Source of the DNA: Helicobacter rappini
GTDB lineage: Bacteria; Campylobacterota; Campylobacteria; Campylobacterales; Helicobacteraceae
Reading direction: 5' to 3'
DNA length: 64,000 nt
Assembly: GCF_900198625.1 (NCBI RefSeq)
Contig: NZ_FZPK01000006.1
Span: 1 to 64,000 of the forward strand
Within the stretch, counting starts at the first letter, position 1; each line of letters starts with the position of its first letter. The notes beneath the pieces were generated by a model. The model saw nothing but the letters and a program-made list of their open reading frames with translations. It made no database searches and was not told the origin of the DNA. Made by a program: the position numbers and the translations under genes. Below, in pieces: positions 52,955 through 61,532 of this stretch.

Positions 52955-53509
52955 TTTTTGTGTTGTGTATTTATCCGCAATAAATTAAGATTCTGAATTT
53001 CCATAGATATAAGTTATGTCATGTTGTGTAATGCGTTAAAGTCTTGGAATAAGGACATACAATGTGTTTTTAGAGATCAAGTTGCTATTTAAAAGACTTT
53101 TTGTTTGTGATAATCTTGTCAATTACATGGCTTTGAATAATACACATGTTGTAATTAAGATAGAGAAACTTTTTATATAGAATCTCATATTTATAAAAAC
53201 TCTGCAAAAAGCCGCTCTAGCGATATAATGCAATTAATTAACTGCAAACTAGTTGCAGAAAAAAAGAATAAGAAATCAATCAATATAGCTATATACAATT
53301 AGTGAGAGTGGCAATCGTGCAGGCAGCTAATAAATTTCTCAAACAATACTTCTTAAAGATTATCAAAAAGGTTGGCATTTCTGCAATTTTTAGTAATTAA
53401 TGTAATTTTATGAACAATCAATAAAAAGAAAGAACAAACAAACAACGCTAGTTCCAACTTTATATCAAGCAGGAAGAGCATGTTTTAATGCGTATATTGT
53501 AGGCAATTT
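52955..53509. other. Intergenic region between nikR and tig (convergent)
   Basis: It contains a TATAAT at about 53224-53229 and, just after, the palindrome CTGCAA-ACTAG-TTGCAG followed by seven A. There is no open frame of note. It could hold a small RNA but I cannot support one. Confidence 0.4.
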
Positions 53510-54802
53510 CTACTTAATCCCATTATGCTTATCAAGCAAGTGCGTGATAACTCTATCTTCGATGATTGCCATTTTTACTGCTGGTAGAAGGTTGTTCTTG
53601 CGATAATGCTCGATTACTTCTTGTGGATTTTGTCCGCTCATCATAGATTCATAATAAAGCGTTTGAAATACTTCATTATCATCTACGCTGATTTTCTCTT
53701 GTTTTGCGAGTTTATCCACGACAAAAGTAACTTTTACACTCATCTCAGCCTTTGGTCTTTGTGCTTCTCTTAGCTCTTTTACCTTATCTTCATTGCCCCT
53801 TAAAGCTTCAATTTCTTCTTGCTTCATGCTAGATATTTCATTATTAAGCAATACATTCATTTCTTGCTCTAAAATATTTTCCGGTAAATCAAATGTGAAT
53901 TTCTTTGCGATATTTTCTAGGGCTTCTTCTTTTAGCTTTTCATTATAAAGCTTCATTTTAGATTCTCTCTCTAAATCTTTTTTGATTTGATCTTTTAGTG
54001 TTGCAAGAGTATTCTCTTCTTTATCACCTAGAATAGCCTTTGCAAAGGCATCATCAATAGTTACTTCATCTTTTTGCTTGATAGCATGTAATTTTACCTT
54101 AAATTGCACGGCTTTTCCTGCAAGGTTTGGGGCTTGATAATTCTCTGGGAAAGTTACATCAATCATCTTTTCTTCACCCACACTCATGCCAATCAAAGCA
54201 TCTTCAAAGCCGGGGATAAACTGATTGGAACCGATTGTTAAATCAAACTTTTCTGCCTTGCCACCATCAAATGCCTTGCCATCTAAAAACCCTTCAAAAT
54301 CAATATGCGCTATATGTCCGCTTTTTAGCTTTTTAGCTTTTGATGGCACGACTGGAGCACGATTTTTTGCGAGTTGCTCTAATCGCTCATCTACTTGCTT
54401 GTCAGTGATTTTTTCAGGTTTAAACTTTGGCATACAAGAGATTGCATCATCGACGCTAAATGTCGGTGTAATGCCAATTTTAAGCTCAATATCAATACCA
54501 CTTTCACTTTCTTCAAACTTTGAGATAAGCGGCTGCCCTATTACATCTTTTTCGGTGATATTTAATGCCTTAATAGCATTCGCAAAAAACTCATTAATGC
54601 TTTGCTGACGAGATTCTTCAAGCAGACTATCTCTATATCGCTCTTTTACAATACGCACTGGGACTTTACCTTTTCTAAAGCCATCTAGCTTCATAGTCTT
54701 TGCATACTTACTTGCAAGTGTTTCAATGTGTTTATTAATCGTTTCAATAGCGATTTTTCCACTTGCTTTTGCATTTGCTTCATTAATTCTTTCTGTATTC
54801 AT
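53510..54802 (-). CDS. tig: Trigger factor
   Basis: Ribosome-bound chaperone and peptidyl-prolyl isomerase. It has 430 residues. The ribosome-binding loop GFRKGKVP is in the N-domain; the FKBP-type domain follows (SGHIAHIDFEGFLDGKAFDGG, FIPGFEDALIGM); a helical C-domain closes the protein. AAGGATAGTT precedes the ATG. Divergent from fliI across 80 bp. Confidence 0.96.
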   Translation of the reverse strand: MNTERINEANAKASGKIAIETINKHIETLASKYAKTMKLDGFRKGKVPVRIVKERYRDSLLEESRQQSINEFFANAIKALNITEKDVIGQPLISKFEESESGIDIELKIGITPTFSVDDAISCMPKFKPEKITDKQVDERLEQLAKNRAPVVPSKAKKLKSGHIAHIDFEGFLDGKAFDGGKAEKFDLTIGSNQFIPGFEDALIGMSVGEEKMIDVTFPENYQAPNLAGKAVQFKVKLHAIKQKDEVTIDDAFAKAILGDKEENTLATLKDQIKKDLERESKMKLYNEKLKEEALENIAKKFTFDLPENILEQEMNVLLNNEISSMKQEEIEALRGNEDKVKELREAQRPKAEMSVKVTFVVDKLAKQEKISVDDNEVFQTLYYESMMSGQNPQEVIEHYRKNNLLPAVKMAIIEDRVITHLLDKHNGIK

Positions 54803-54882
54803 AACTATCCTTAAGGGTTTTTAAGTATAATTTCGTATTGTAACCAAATTTTTATTGTTTGTAAATCTTTTAAGGAGCAAAA

Positions 54883-56250
54883 ATGTCTAAAACACATGAT
54901 AACAACGCAAAACAACAAACTATTAAAATTGCTTCTATTGAGAATCTAAAACAAAAATTAAGCCTTACAACGAATCTTTCGCCAAATTTTGGTGAGATTA
55001 TCTCTGTGGAGACAAATATCATAAAAGCGGTGGGTTTATCGCCGAGTGTGGGCGATGTCGTATGGCTTATCCGCGGTAATGATACACGCACAGAGGGCAT
55101 TGTAATCGCTACGCATAAGGAAGTCTTTAGCATTAGTCCTTTCAGCTTTACAGAAGGCTTTAAAAGTGGTGATAGAGTAATGATTGCAAAAGAGGGTTTA
55201 AATATCCCTGTGGGCGATGAGCTTTTAGGGCGAGTGATAAATCCTTTAGGTGTGCCACTTGATAGTCTTGGGGCGTTATATGCGAGTGCTTGCACCCCTA
55301 TCATTAACGCACCTATTTCTGCGTTAAAACGGGGGCTTATAGATGAAGTCTTTAGTGTGGGGGTAAAAAGCATAGATTCTTTACTTACTTGCGGTAAAGG
55401 GCAGAAAATGGGAATCTTTGCTGGGTCTGGTGTGGGTAAATCAACACTCATGGGTATGATTGTAAAAGGGAGTGCCGCACAAATAAAGGTTGTCGCACTA
55501 ATCGGGGAACGGGGCAGAGAAGTGCCTGAATTTATTGAGAAAAACTTAGGTGGGAATCTTGAAAATACCGTGCTTGTCGTAGCAACGAGTGATGACTCGC
55601 CGCTTATGCGAAAATATGGGGCATTTTCAGCTATGGCGATAGCGGAGTTTTTTAAGGATAAAGGGCATGATGTGCTATTTATCATGGATTCTGTAACGCG
55701 TTTCGCAATGGCTCAAAGAGAGATAGGACTAGCTTTAGGAGAGCCACCAACAAGTAAGGGCTATCCGCCTTCAGTTTTAACGCTTTTGCCGCAGTTAATG
55801 GAGCGTGCTGGTAAGGAAGAGGGTAAAGGTAGCATTACCGCATTTTTCACTGTGCTTATGGAGGGCGATGATTTAAATGATCCTATTGCCGATCAAAGTA
55901 GAAGTATTTTGGACGGGCATATTATGCTTGATAGGAATCTAACTGATTTTGGAATCTATCCGCCTATTAATATACTAAACTCATCATCAAGGGTTATGCA
56001 CGATATTATCTCACAAGAGCATAAAAATGCTGCAAGGAAATTTCGCCGTATGCAAGCTCTTTTGAAAGAAAATGAAGTGCTAATCCGCATAGGCAGCTAT
56101 CATAAAGGCAATGATGTCGAGCTTGATGAAGCGATTGATAAAAAAGCATTAATGGAAGAGTTTCTAGGACAAGATGAAAATATACAATCAAGTTATGAAG
56201 AAAGCATTACGCAAATGATAGAGATAGCAAATAGTGGTGGTATGCAGTAA
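54883..56250 (+). CDS. fliI: Flagellum-specific ATPase FliI
   Basis: Energises flagellar type III export with FliH and FliJ. It has 455 residues, about 20 more than I recall in H. pylori, mostly at the N-terminus. Walker A AGSGVGKST lies at about 180-188, then GERGREVPEF, LFIMDSVTRFAMAQREIGLALGEPP and the arginine-finger region. AAGGAG precedes the ATG by five bases. No other flagellar structural gene is adjacent, consistent with scattered flagellar genes in Helicobacter. Confidence 0.95.
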   Translation: MSKTHDNNAKQQTIKIASIENLKQKLSLTTNLSPNFGEIISVETNIIKAVGLSPSVGDVVWLIRGNDTRTEGIVIATHKEVFSISPFSFTEGFKSGDRVMIAKEGLNIPVGDELLGRVINPLGVPLDSLGALYASACTPIINAPISALKRGLIDEVFSVGVKSIDSLLTCGKGQKMGIFAGSGVGKSTLMGMIVKGSAAQIKVVALIGERGREVPEFIEKNLGGNLENTVLVVATSDDSPLMRKYGAFSAMAIAEFFKDKGHDVLFIMDSVTRFAMAQREIGLALGEPPTSKGYPPSVLTLLPQLMERAGKEEGKGSITAFFTVLMEGDDLNDPIADQSRSILDGHIMLDRNLTDFGIYPPINILNSSSRVMHDIISQEHKNAARKFRRMQALLKENEVLIRIGSYHKGNDVELDEAIDKKALMEEFLGQDENIQSSYEESITQMIEIANSGGMQ

Positions 56251-56329
56251 AATTTTGTTTTGGTTTAGAAACTAGAGTAAAACTTAACTATTTTAATGTT
56301 TAAGGCTATACAGAATGTAGGGTTTGGCT

Positions 56330-56375
56330 GCAAATCTATCATGATTCTAACTTATAGATAGATTTGCATTGTAGT
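56330..56375. terminator. Hairpin terminator between fliI and the convergent small gene
   Basis: Perfect 11-bp stem GCAAATCTATC/GATAGATTTGC (56330-56340 and 56357-56367) with a 16-base loop, followed on the plus strand by a T-rich stretch ATTGTAGTTTTTATT. It suits the end of fliI. Confidence 0.6.
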
Positions 56376-56442
56376 TTTTATTAAAGCTGTGTTGATTCAA
56401 GCTTTAATGCTGTGGTAAGAGACTTAGACTTAGCAGATTATC

Positions 56443-56625
56443 TTATAATAATCCTCTTTTTCTAATCTCCGCTTCAAGTATTGCTCTAACCCTATCACTC
56501 TCGGCATTATTATAGCGATCCAACAACTGAGAATCACTCATGTTAGCAGCTTGTTTTCTCACTTGACTTTCCATCGCATCAACAGCCGAATCCATAAAGC
56601 CCTTAGCCTTATCCCAAAATCCCAT
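56443..56625 (-). CDS. Small helical protein, unknown function
   Basis: Has 60 residues: MGFWDKAKGFMDSAVDAM then a helix-turn-helix-like hairpin ending EAEIRKRGLL. AAAGGATAAAC gives a strong ribosome-binding site. An A13 run lies at 56677-56689 in its upstream region. The amphipathic N-terminus might associate with membranes. Not recognised. Confidence 0.65.
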   Translation of the reverse strand: MGFWDKAKGFMDSAVDAMESQVRKQAANMSDSQLLDRYNNAESDRVRAILEAEIRKRGLL

Positions 56626-56931
56626 GTTTATCCTTTATAATAAAATATACGCACATGCGGCGCAACTGAATTCTACAAAAAAAAAAAAACAAATCAAGGG
56701 CATAAAGTCTTTTTTATAATAAAACCATAATGACCATCAAAGTATAAAGAAAATGTAGTGCAAATGAGAAAAATAGCAAATAAAGGCATGAAAGACAGGG
56801 TTGTTTAGTTCTATAATATCTACAATAGTTTTATCCATAAAACAAAAATTACAACTTCATGAAGCTTTTACCCTTTTATTTCAAAGGTTCAAAATGACAA
56901 GAAACTCGAGATTAAATATCACATAAACTCC
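56626..56931. other. Intergenic region with poly-A tract and repeat remnant
   Basis: Thirteen A at 56677-56689. At 56880-56901 TTTCAAAGGTTCAAAATGAC then AAG is a lone right-arm remnant of the palindromic repeat. Nothing else assigned. Confidence 0.7.
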
Positions 56932-58218
56932 CTATTTCATTGCATTTTGATTTATCGCATTGCGTGATGCAATAAGGTTATTAATATAAGTTTCATTCAA
57001 TGTGATTATATTGATTTTACTTTGCATATCTTTTGCGTAAGCGATATAAGCATAAGTTCCATGAGTAAGTATTTTTGGATTTATAAAGCTCCCTTTTGTG
57101 CTTTTATCAAGTTCTTTTAAAGTTATAAAATCACTGCCATTCCATACGGCTAGATTGATTGTCGTATTCTCTCTATTTGTATAAAGTAGCACGATATAGC
57201 GTCCAAACACTGCTGCACTCATAGCCCCAACGCTTAGGTTACTACTCTCTTGCATATCTTCAAATTGCAATGAGCCATTACTTATCTTGCAAAGTTGATG
57301 GGCTAGATTTGGCGACTCATCTTGTATTGTTTTATTGCTATATAGGGCTAAACATTGATGTGTTGCAGAATCATCTGCTGGATTATTTATATCATAGATA
57401 GGATGCAATGGGAGTATAATCGGGTTTGTATAAAGTATGTTATCGTGTGGTTTTACTACCTCTTCTAGTTGGAGTTCTTTATTAAAGATTCCAAAGAATG
57501 CTTGATCTTTTTCTATATGTGTAAAAAATGGTAAGATTATGCCTTGTATAGTATTATTTGTGCCAAAAAAAGTGCTTGGTTTATGCGAGAAAAACGCATT
57601 TGTCCTTGCAAATAGGCTTAATGCTGGATTTTCATGCAAGCTAAAAAGTGGTTTTGCATGCTCTTGTGTAGTATTAGATTCAATAGCTTTTGCAATATTT
57701 TCTAAGTTTGCTTGAAAGATATATGTCCTTGTGGTAAGTGGCTTTTGCAATAGGGTAGCATTAAGAAATAAATAAAGATTAGAATCAATATTTTGAATCA
57801 AGGCACTATGCAAGGAATGTATGTGTTGCTTTGTTTGTGTGTTAAGAGTTTTTGTGTCAAAGAGTAGTATTTCTTGGCTATGTGTTTTTGTGTTTGTGGC
57901 AATATTTTGCCATATTCCTTTTTGGGTTAGTATGCTGTATTTGCTTGGGTAAAAAATCATGCCATATAGATTTGTATTATTATCTTTATCCTTGCTTATG
58001 TAGCTAATGAGATATTTATCAGGGTTTATTTGTGTTATATCCATTGAGACTAGATTTATAGAATCTAGCTGCCATTGCTCTTTCTCATATACTTCATATC
58101 GTGTTGATTCAAAAGTAGGCAGAAAAAAATACATATCAACGCTGCGATTAAAGCTAAATAATCCAATACTTGCTACTATACATAACGCTATGTAAAAGAG
58201 ATAATCAAGTATTTTCAT
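56932..58218 (-). CDS. Membrane-anchored sialidase-like protein, possible Kdo hydrolase subunit (KdoH2/HP0580-like)
   Basis: Has 428 residues: an N-terminal membrane helix (about 5-25), then a periplasmic, beta-rich domain with propeller-like repeats (KPSTFFGTNNTIQGIILPFFTH, FGRYIVLLYTNRENTTINLAVWNG). It lies ten bases downstream of pyrC. In H. pylori pyrC (HP0581) is followed by HP0580 and HP0579, reported as the two-protein Kdo hydrolase that trims the outer Kdo of lipopolysaccharide. Synteny and the sialidase-like pattern support the same role. HP0579 has no counterpart next to it here, so either the partner is elsewhere or the function differs. Confidence 0.6.
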   Translation of the reverse strand: MKILDYLFYIALCIVASIGLFSFNRSVDMYFFLPTFESTRYEVYEKEQWQLDSINLVSMDITQINPDKYLISYISKDKDNNTNLYGMIFYPSKYSILTQKGIWQNIATNTKTHSQEILLFDTKTLNTQTKQHIHSLHSALIQNIDSNLYLFLNATLLQKPLTTRTYIFQANLENIAKAIESNTTQEHAKPLFSLHENPALSLFARTNAFFSHKPSTFFGTNNTIQGIILPFFTHIEKDQAFFGIFNKELQLEEVVKPHDNILYTNPIILPLHPIYDINNPADDSATHQCLALYSNKTIQDESPNLAHQLCKISNGSLQFEDMQESSNLSVGAMSAAVFGRYIVLLYTNRENTTINLAVWNGSDFITLKELDKSTKGSFINPKILTHGTYAYIAYAKDMQSKINIITLNETYINNLIASRNAINQNAMK

Positions 58219-58227
58219 ATATTTAAC

Positions 58228-59283
58228 CTATAGAATCTCTATCTTATCTACTTTGTAGTTAAGTGTAGAATCTCCCATAAATACAGAGATATTACCTAAC
58301 TTAGATTCTATGCTTTCTCCAAATGTAAAAGGGCTTCTTTTAAGAGTGATTTGCTTGGTGAAAGGCAGCTTTATATCATATATCTTTTGTGCGTTAAGGC
58401 TTAGAAAATGTGAGAGATTCTCTAGCTTATTATGCTTTGCAAAAAGCGTACATAAGGCTTCAAGTAGAATTGGCGCACTAAAGATTCCAGCCGCTCCATC
58501 TAGCTTTGCTTGTATCGTATGTGGCGCACTATCAGATCCAAAGCTAATTTTAGAATCTCCACTCAATGCCGCCTCTAGTATCGCATCTCTATCTTTGGGT
58601 GTCTTTACCACAGGTTTGCAAAACATAAAAGGATTAAGCTTACCGCCTATAATATCATCAAGCGTTAAAAGCATGTGATGAAGTGTAATCGTGCCATAAA
58701 GATTGCTAAACTTATGGATACACTCAAGTGAATGCCTATCGCTTAAATGCTCGATGATTATCTTTAGTTGCGGAAAAGTCCTTGCTAACTCGCTAAAGAT
58801 TTCTAAAAATTCCCTTTCTCTATCCATGCTAAAACCCGCACTCTCACCATGTATGCTTAGAATCATATCTAGATTCTGTGCTTCTTCAAGCAGGGCTAAT
58901 AAATGCTTATTTAGCACTTCACTCACGCCATTTTCAGCATTTGTAGTAGCCCCCCTTGGATAAAGTTTTAGAATCTTAACTCCAGCTAAATGTGCTTCCT
59001 TTAGCATATCAAGCGTGAGATTATCATGGATATATAAGGCAATAATGGGGATAAAATGCTCTCCATTTAATCCACAATTTTGTGAATCTTTTTTAACTAA
59101 TCGCATAATCTCTTGTCTGTAAGCAAGTATAGATTCCGCATCCATTAGTGGTGGATTTAGATTTGGCATAGCAAGCAACGTGCTAAAATGCCGCACACTA
59201 TAAGGTAGCACTGCTTCTAGCATAGAATCTTGTCGTAAATGTATGTGCATATCCATTGGATTTTGCAAGATGATGGTATCCAT
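58228..59283 (-). CDS. pyrC: Dihydroorotase
   Basis: Third step of pyrimidine synthesis. It has 351 residues from the ATG at 59283 (MDTIILQNPMDMHIHLR), preceded by GGGG at six bases; the frame extends to 59325, but the extra 14 hydrophobic residues are atypical. The metal site HIH is at 13-15, the carboxylated-lysine region is GVKILKLYPRGATTN, then the LSIHGES and IIEHLSDR histidines and Asp in FGSDSAPH. An ordinary class II enzyme. Confidence 0.94.
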   Translation of the reverse strand: MDTIILQNPMDMHIHLRQDSMLEAVLPYSVRHFSTLLAMPNLNPPLMDAESILAYRQEIMRLVKKDSQNCGLNGEHFIPIIALYIHDNLTLDMLKEAHLAGVKILKLYPRGATTNAENGVSEVLNKHLLALLEEAQNLDMILSIHGESAGFSMDREREFLEIFSELARTFPQLKIIIEHLSDRHSLECIHKFSNLYGTITLHHMLLTLDDIIGGKLNPFMFCKPVVKTPKDRDAILEAALSGDSKISFGSDSAPHTIQAKLDGAAGIFSAPILLEALCTLFAKHNKLENLSHFLSLNAQKIYDIKLPFTKQITLKRSPFTFGESIESKLGNISVFMGDSTLNYKVDKIEIL

Positions 59284-59666
59284 GTTTAACCCCATGAAAA
59301 TAATAAAAATCGAAGGCAATCGCACTGAATAAGCTGGAGCGAACTCTCTATTAGAATAAAGGCAAAATTATAACACAAGAATAGAGTATATGTTGTTTAG
59401 AAAATAGTAAATTATTGTCTTAGCTTATAGGCACGACCAGCCGCTTAGAATCTTAACTTTAAAGCATATAATTTCAATGTGAATAAGATTCTATAATATT
59501 CTAAGCCTTATTTTTTTATTTTTTTGGATCGAGTATATCAATGTGATTAATCCTACACAATTGCTTACATATAGCAATTGATTTATCTTATTGTTTTGGG
59601 AGTATCTTATGCGTAGATTCTAATAAACTTTTTGTGGTTTAATAGAATCTAGAAGTAAAGCGTAAT
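59284..59666. other. Intergenic region
   Basis: AT-rich; scattered AGATTCTA motifs but no palindromic repeat unit, gene or RNA that I can support. Confidence 0.5.
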
Positions 59667-60233
59667 CTAAAATCCGCTATTTCTTAACGCTTCGCCGATA
59701 GTTTTTCCACGCAGATTAGTCATAGAAACATCGCTTGTTGCTACATTTACTTCACTTAATGCACGGATTGCCTCCATACATGCCATAATCTCTTCTTTCT
59801 TAGCGTCTATGTATTGATGCAATGACTGAAAATCTTTAGCATTTAAAAGTGGCATGGGACTCGCCATCTCAAAAGATACGCTATGTGTCCCCATTGATGC
59901 ACTAAGCTCTGTATCAAACAAATCTCTGTCGATAAAACGCGTGTTTGCTACCAAATCTCTAGCCTGTGAGAGAAGGATCTCACTCATATTCACATTTGCT
60001 GGATTTGTAGGATCTTCTTCTAGGCTAAACTCTATCTTTGAGACGATAGTTTGTAGTTTATTTAGTTTTGCACTTAACACTTGCAGACAGCCTACAAGCT
60101 CATTAGCAGCCTTTATTCCCTCACCAAAACGATGTGTTTGCATTTTGCTTTGTGGCACTGCATTCATCATAATATCTTCGATATTATCTAAACCACCTAA
60201 ATGCTTCTTAAAAGTTTGCAACATCTTGTCCAT
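59667..60233 (-). CDS. Sigma54-controlled protein, probably flagellar, unknown function
   Basis: Has 188 residues from the ATG at 60233, six bases after AAGGA; the upstream in-frame start at 60284 lies within the promoter. Mostly helical: a long helix around KAANELVGCLQVLSAKLNKLQTIVSKIEFSL, then LLSQARDLVANTRFIDRDLFD, and a C-terminal NLRGKTIGEALRNSGF. Helices at both ends recall the D0/D1 parts of flagellin and hook-family proteins. The perfect sigma54 promoter upstream places it in the FlgR/RpoN regulon. The H. pylori FliS co-chaperone HP1076 is also a helical, sigma54-regulated protein and is one candidate, but I cannot verify homology. Confidence 0.65.
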   Translation of the reverse strand: MDKMLQTFKKHLGGLDNIEDIMMNAVPQSKMQTHRFGEGIKAANELVGCLQVLSAKLNKLQTIVSKIEFSLEEDPTNPANVNMSEILLSQARDLVANTRFIDRDLFDTELSASMGTHSVSFEMASPMPLLNAKDFQSLHQYIDAKKEEIMACMEAIRALSEVNVATSDVSMTNLRGKTIGEALRNSGF

Positions 60234-60267
60234 AACGCATCCTTGTATTAAAATTTCCTTAAAACTA

Positions 60268-60284
60268 AGCAAATAGTATGCCAA
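60268..60284 (-). promoter_or_regulatory. Sigma54 (RpoN) promoter
   Basis: On the minus strand TTGGCATACTATTTGCTT: GG and GC separated by exactly ten bases, with the full TTGGCA and TTGCTT boxes. The predicted start is near 60257, 24 bases before the ATG at 60233. The activator would be FlgR, encoded at 15364. Confidence 0.88.
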
Positions 60285-60586
60285 CCTTGTAAATTTCTAG
60301 AATCTAAAACAACTTAGCATGTTGGGCATGCAAAAACATTCAGCCTAAGATTCTAAAAATCTTTTGTTTAACACTCAAAATAAGAAAGTAATATAGAACT
60401 TAAATCCTTATATAATTCTTAATGTTAGTTAAAGATTCCATTAAACTCTGAAAGTCGCAACCACGATAGGACACATATCGGCAATTATTTATATCGAATG
60501 AAATATATTTATTAAAACAGCATATATTTTTATTAGAATCTTCTCTCAAAGTTGTGTGTAAAATTTATTAAAATTTGGATTGTGTT

Positions 60587-61498
60587 ATGCAAGATGATAT
60601 GGCGATTTTATATAAGCATGTGAAGGCATTAGATATGTTGTATAGACACGCAATGCTTGGCGATAGTTTTGTGGATTTAGCAAAACAAGATTCTAATACA
60701 CACAAGCAAAAAATCACTCTTGCCACACAAGCAAATCAGCAATATAATAGCTATGAAGCAACTACTTCAAATCATATAAACACACAGCAAAACATGCAAC
60801 AAATCGCACAAAAAGTTATACATTGCAATCTTTGCACTCTCTCTAAATCTGTAAAAGATTCTGAACGATTATGTGCTATTTTACCTACAAATAAAGCTTA
60901 TCCCACCGATACGCTCTCTAACAATGCAAAAGAGACTACAAATAAAGATTCTATTGCCACTAAAACCATACAAAATCACACAAAAGCATTTCCAAATATT
61001 GCCTTTATCACAGATTCCTTGCACCTTAGGGAAGCTCCAAAAGATAGCTATGCTTTATTAGAGAATCTTGAGTTAAATAGAAGTAATGAAATGCTTTTTG
61101 ACATTATAGAAAAAGTCTTTTTGCTCTATAAAGAAAGTGTATTTCTTTTTCCGCTTTTTAAATGTGCTGAGGTTGGCAATAATCAGCAAATAAGTATGCA
61201 AATCCGCACACAGCCCCTTGCCACACAAAGACGCATTTGTAGCAATTATCTCAAAGCTCAACTTGAAAATATGAGTTATGCGGTATTTTTTGGTGAGCAT
61301 ATATGCTTTGATTTCTTTGAGATTTCATTGCAAGAGGCAAGTGGTAAGCTACTTGAATATCATACAGCACAGGGCAAAAAAGTGCTTTGTGTATGTGTGC
61401 CAGATATTATGCAAATGCTTATGAATCCAAAGTTAAAAAAAGATGCCTTTATTAATTTTGTATTGCTAAGAAATGCAATTTATGCAATTTCATGCTAA
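60587..61498 (+). CDS. Uracil-DNA-glycosylase-fold (family 4-like) Fe-S protein, degenerate active site
   Basis: Has 303 residues from the ATG at 60587 (a TTG four codons earlier is less likely). Candidate cluster cysteines are two in IHCNLCTLSKSV, one in PLFKCAEVG and one in RRICSNYLKAQLE, spaced as in the [4Fe-4S] family 4 UDGs. The order of strands and the ISYAVFFGEH-type NMSYAVFFGEH segment also fit. The usual GEAPG active-site loop is replaced by TDSLHLREAPKD, and the terminal HPS motif is not seen, so catalysis is doubtful. A polar insertion (about 32-75, and again 105-135) carries DSK-type motifs. Genuine Ung is at 8089. Confidence 0.6.
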   Translation: MQDDMAILYKHVKALDMLYRHAMLGDSFVDLAKQDSNTHKQKITLATQANQQYNSYEATTSNHINTQQNMQQIAQKVIHCNLCTLSKSVKDSERLCAILPTNKAYPTDTLSNNAKETTNKDSIATKTIQNHTKAFPNIAFITDSLHLREAPKDSYALLENLELNRSNEMLFDIIEKVFLLYKESVFLFPLFKCAEVGNNQQISMQIRTQPLATQRRICSNYLKAQLENMSYAVFFGEHICFDFFEISLQEASGKLLEYHTAQGKKVLCVCVPDIMQMLMNPKLKKDAFINFVLLRNAIYAISC

Positions 61499-61532
61499 AA
61501 TATTGCTTCATTATTTGTATTTAAGGATAGGA

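Noticed and set aside
53190-53270. Small RNA between nikR and tig suggested by TATAAT and a CTGCAA/TTGCAG hairpin
   Set aside because: No -35, no terminator T-run and no further structure; too little to call.
53324-53390. Sigma54-like TTGGCA..TGCAA at about 53371
   Set aside because: The GG-to-GC distance is seven, not ten, bases, and no gene starts downstream on that strand.
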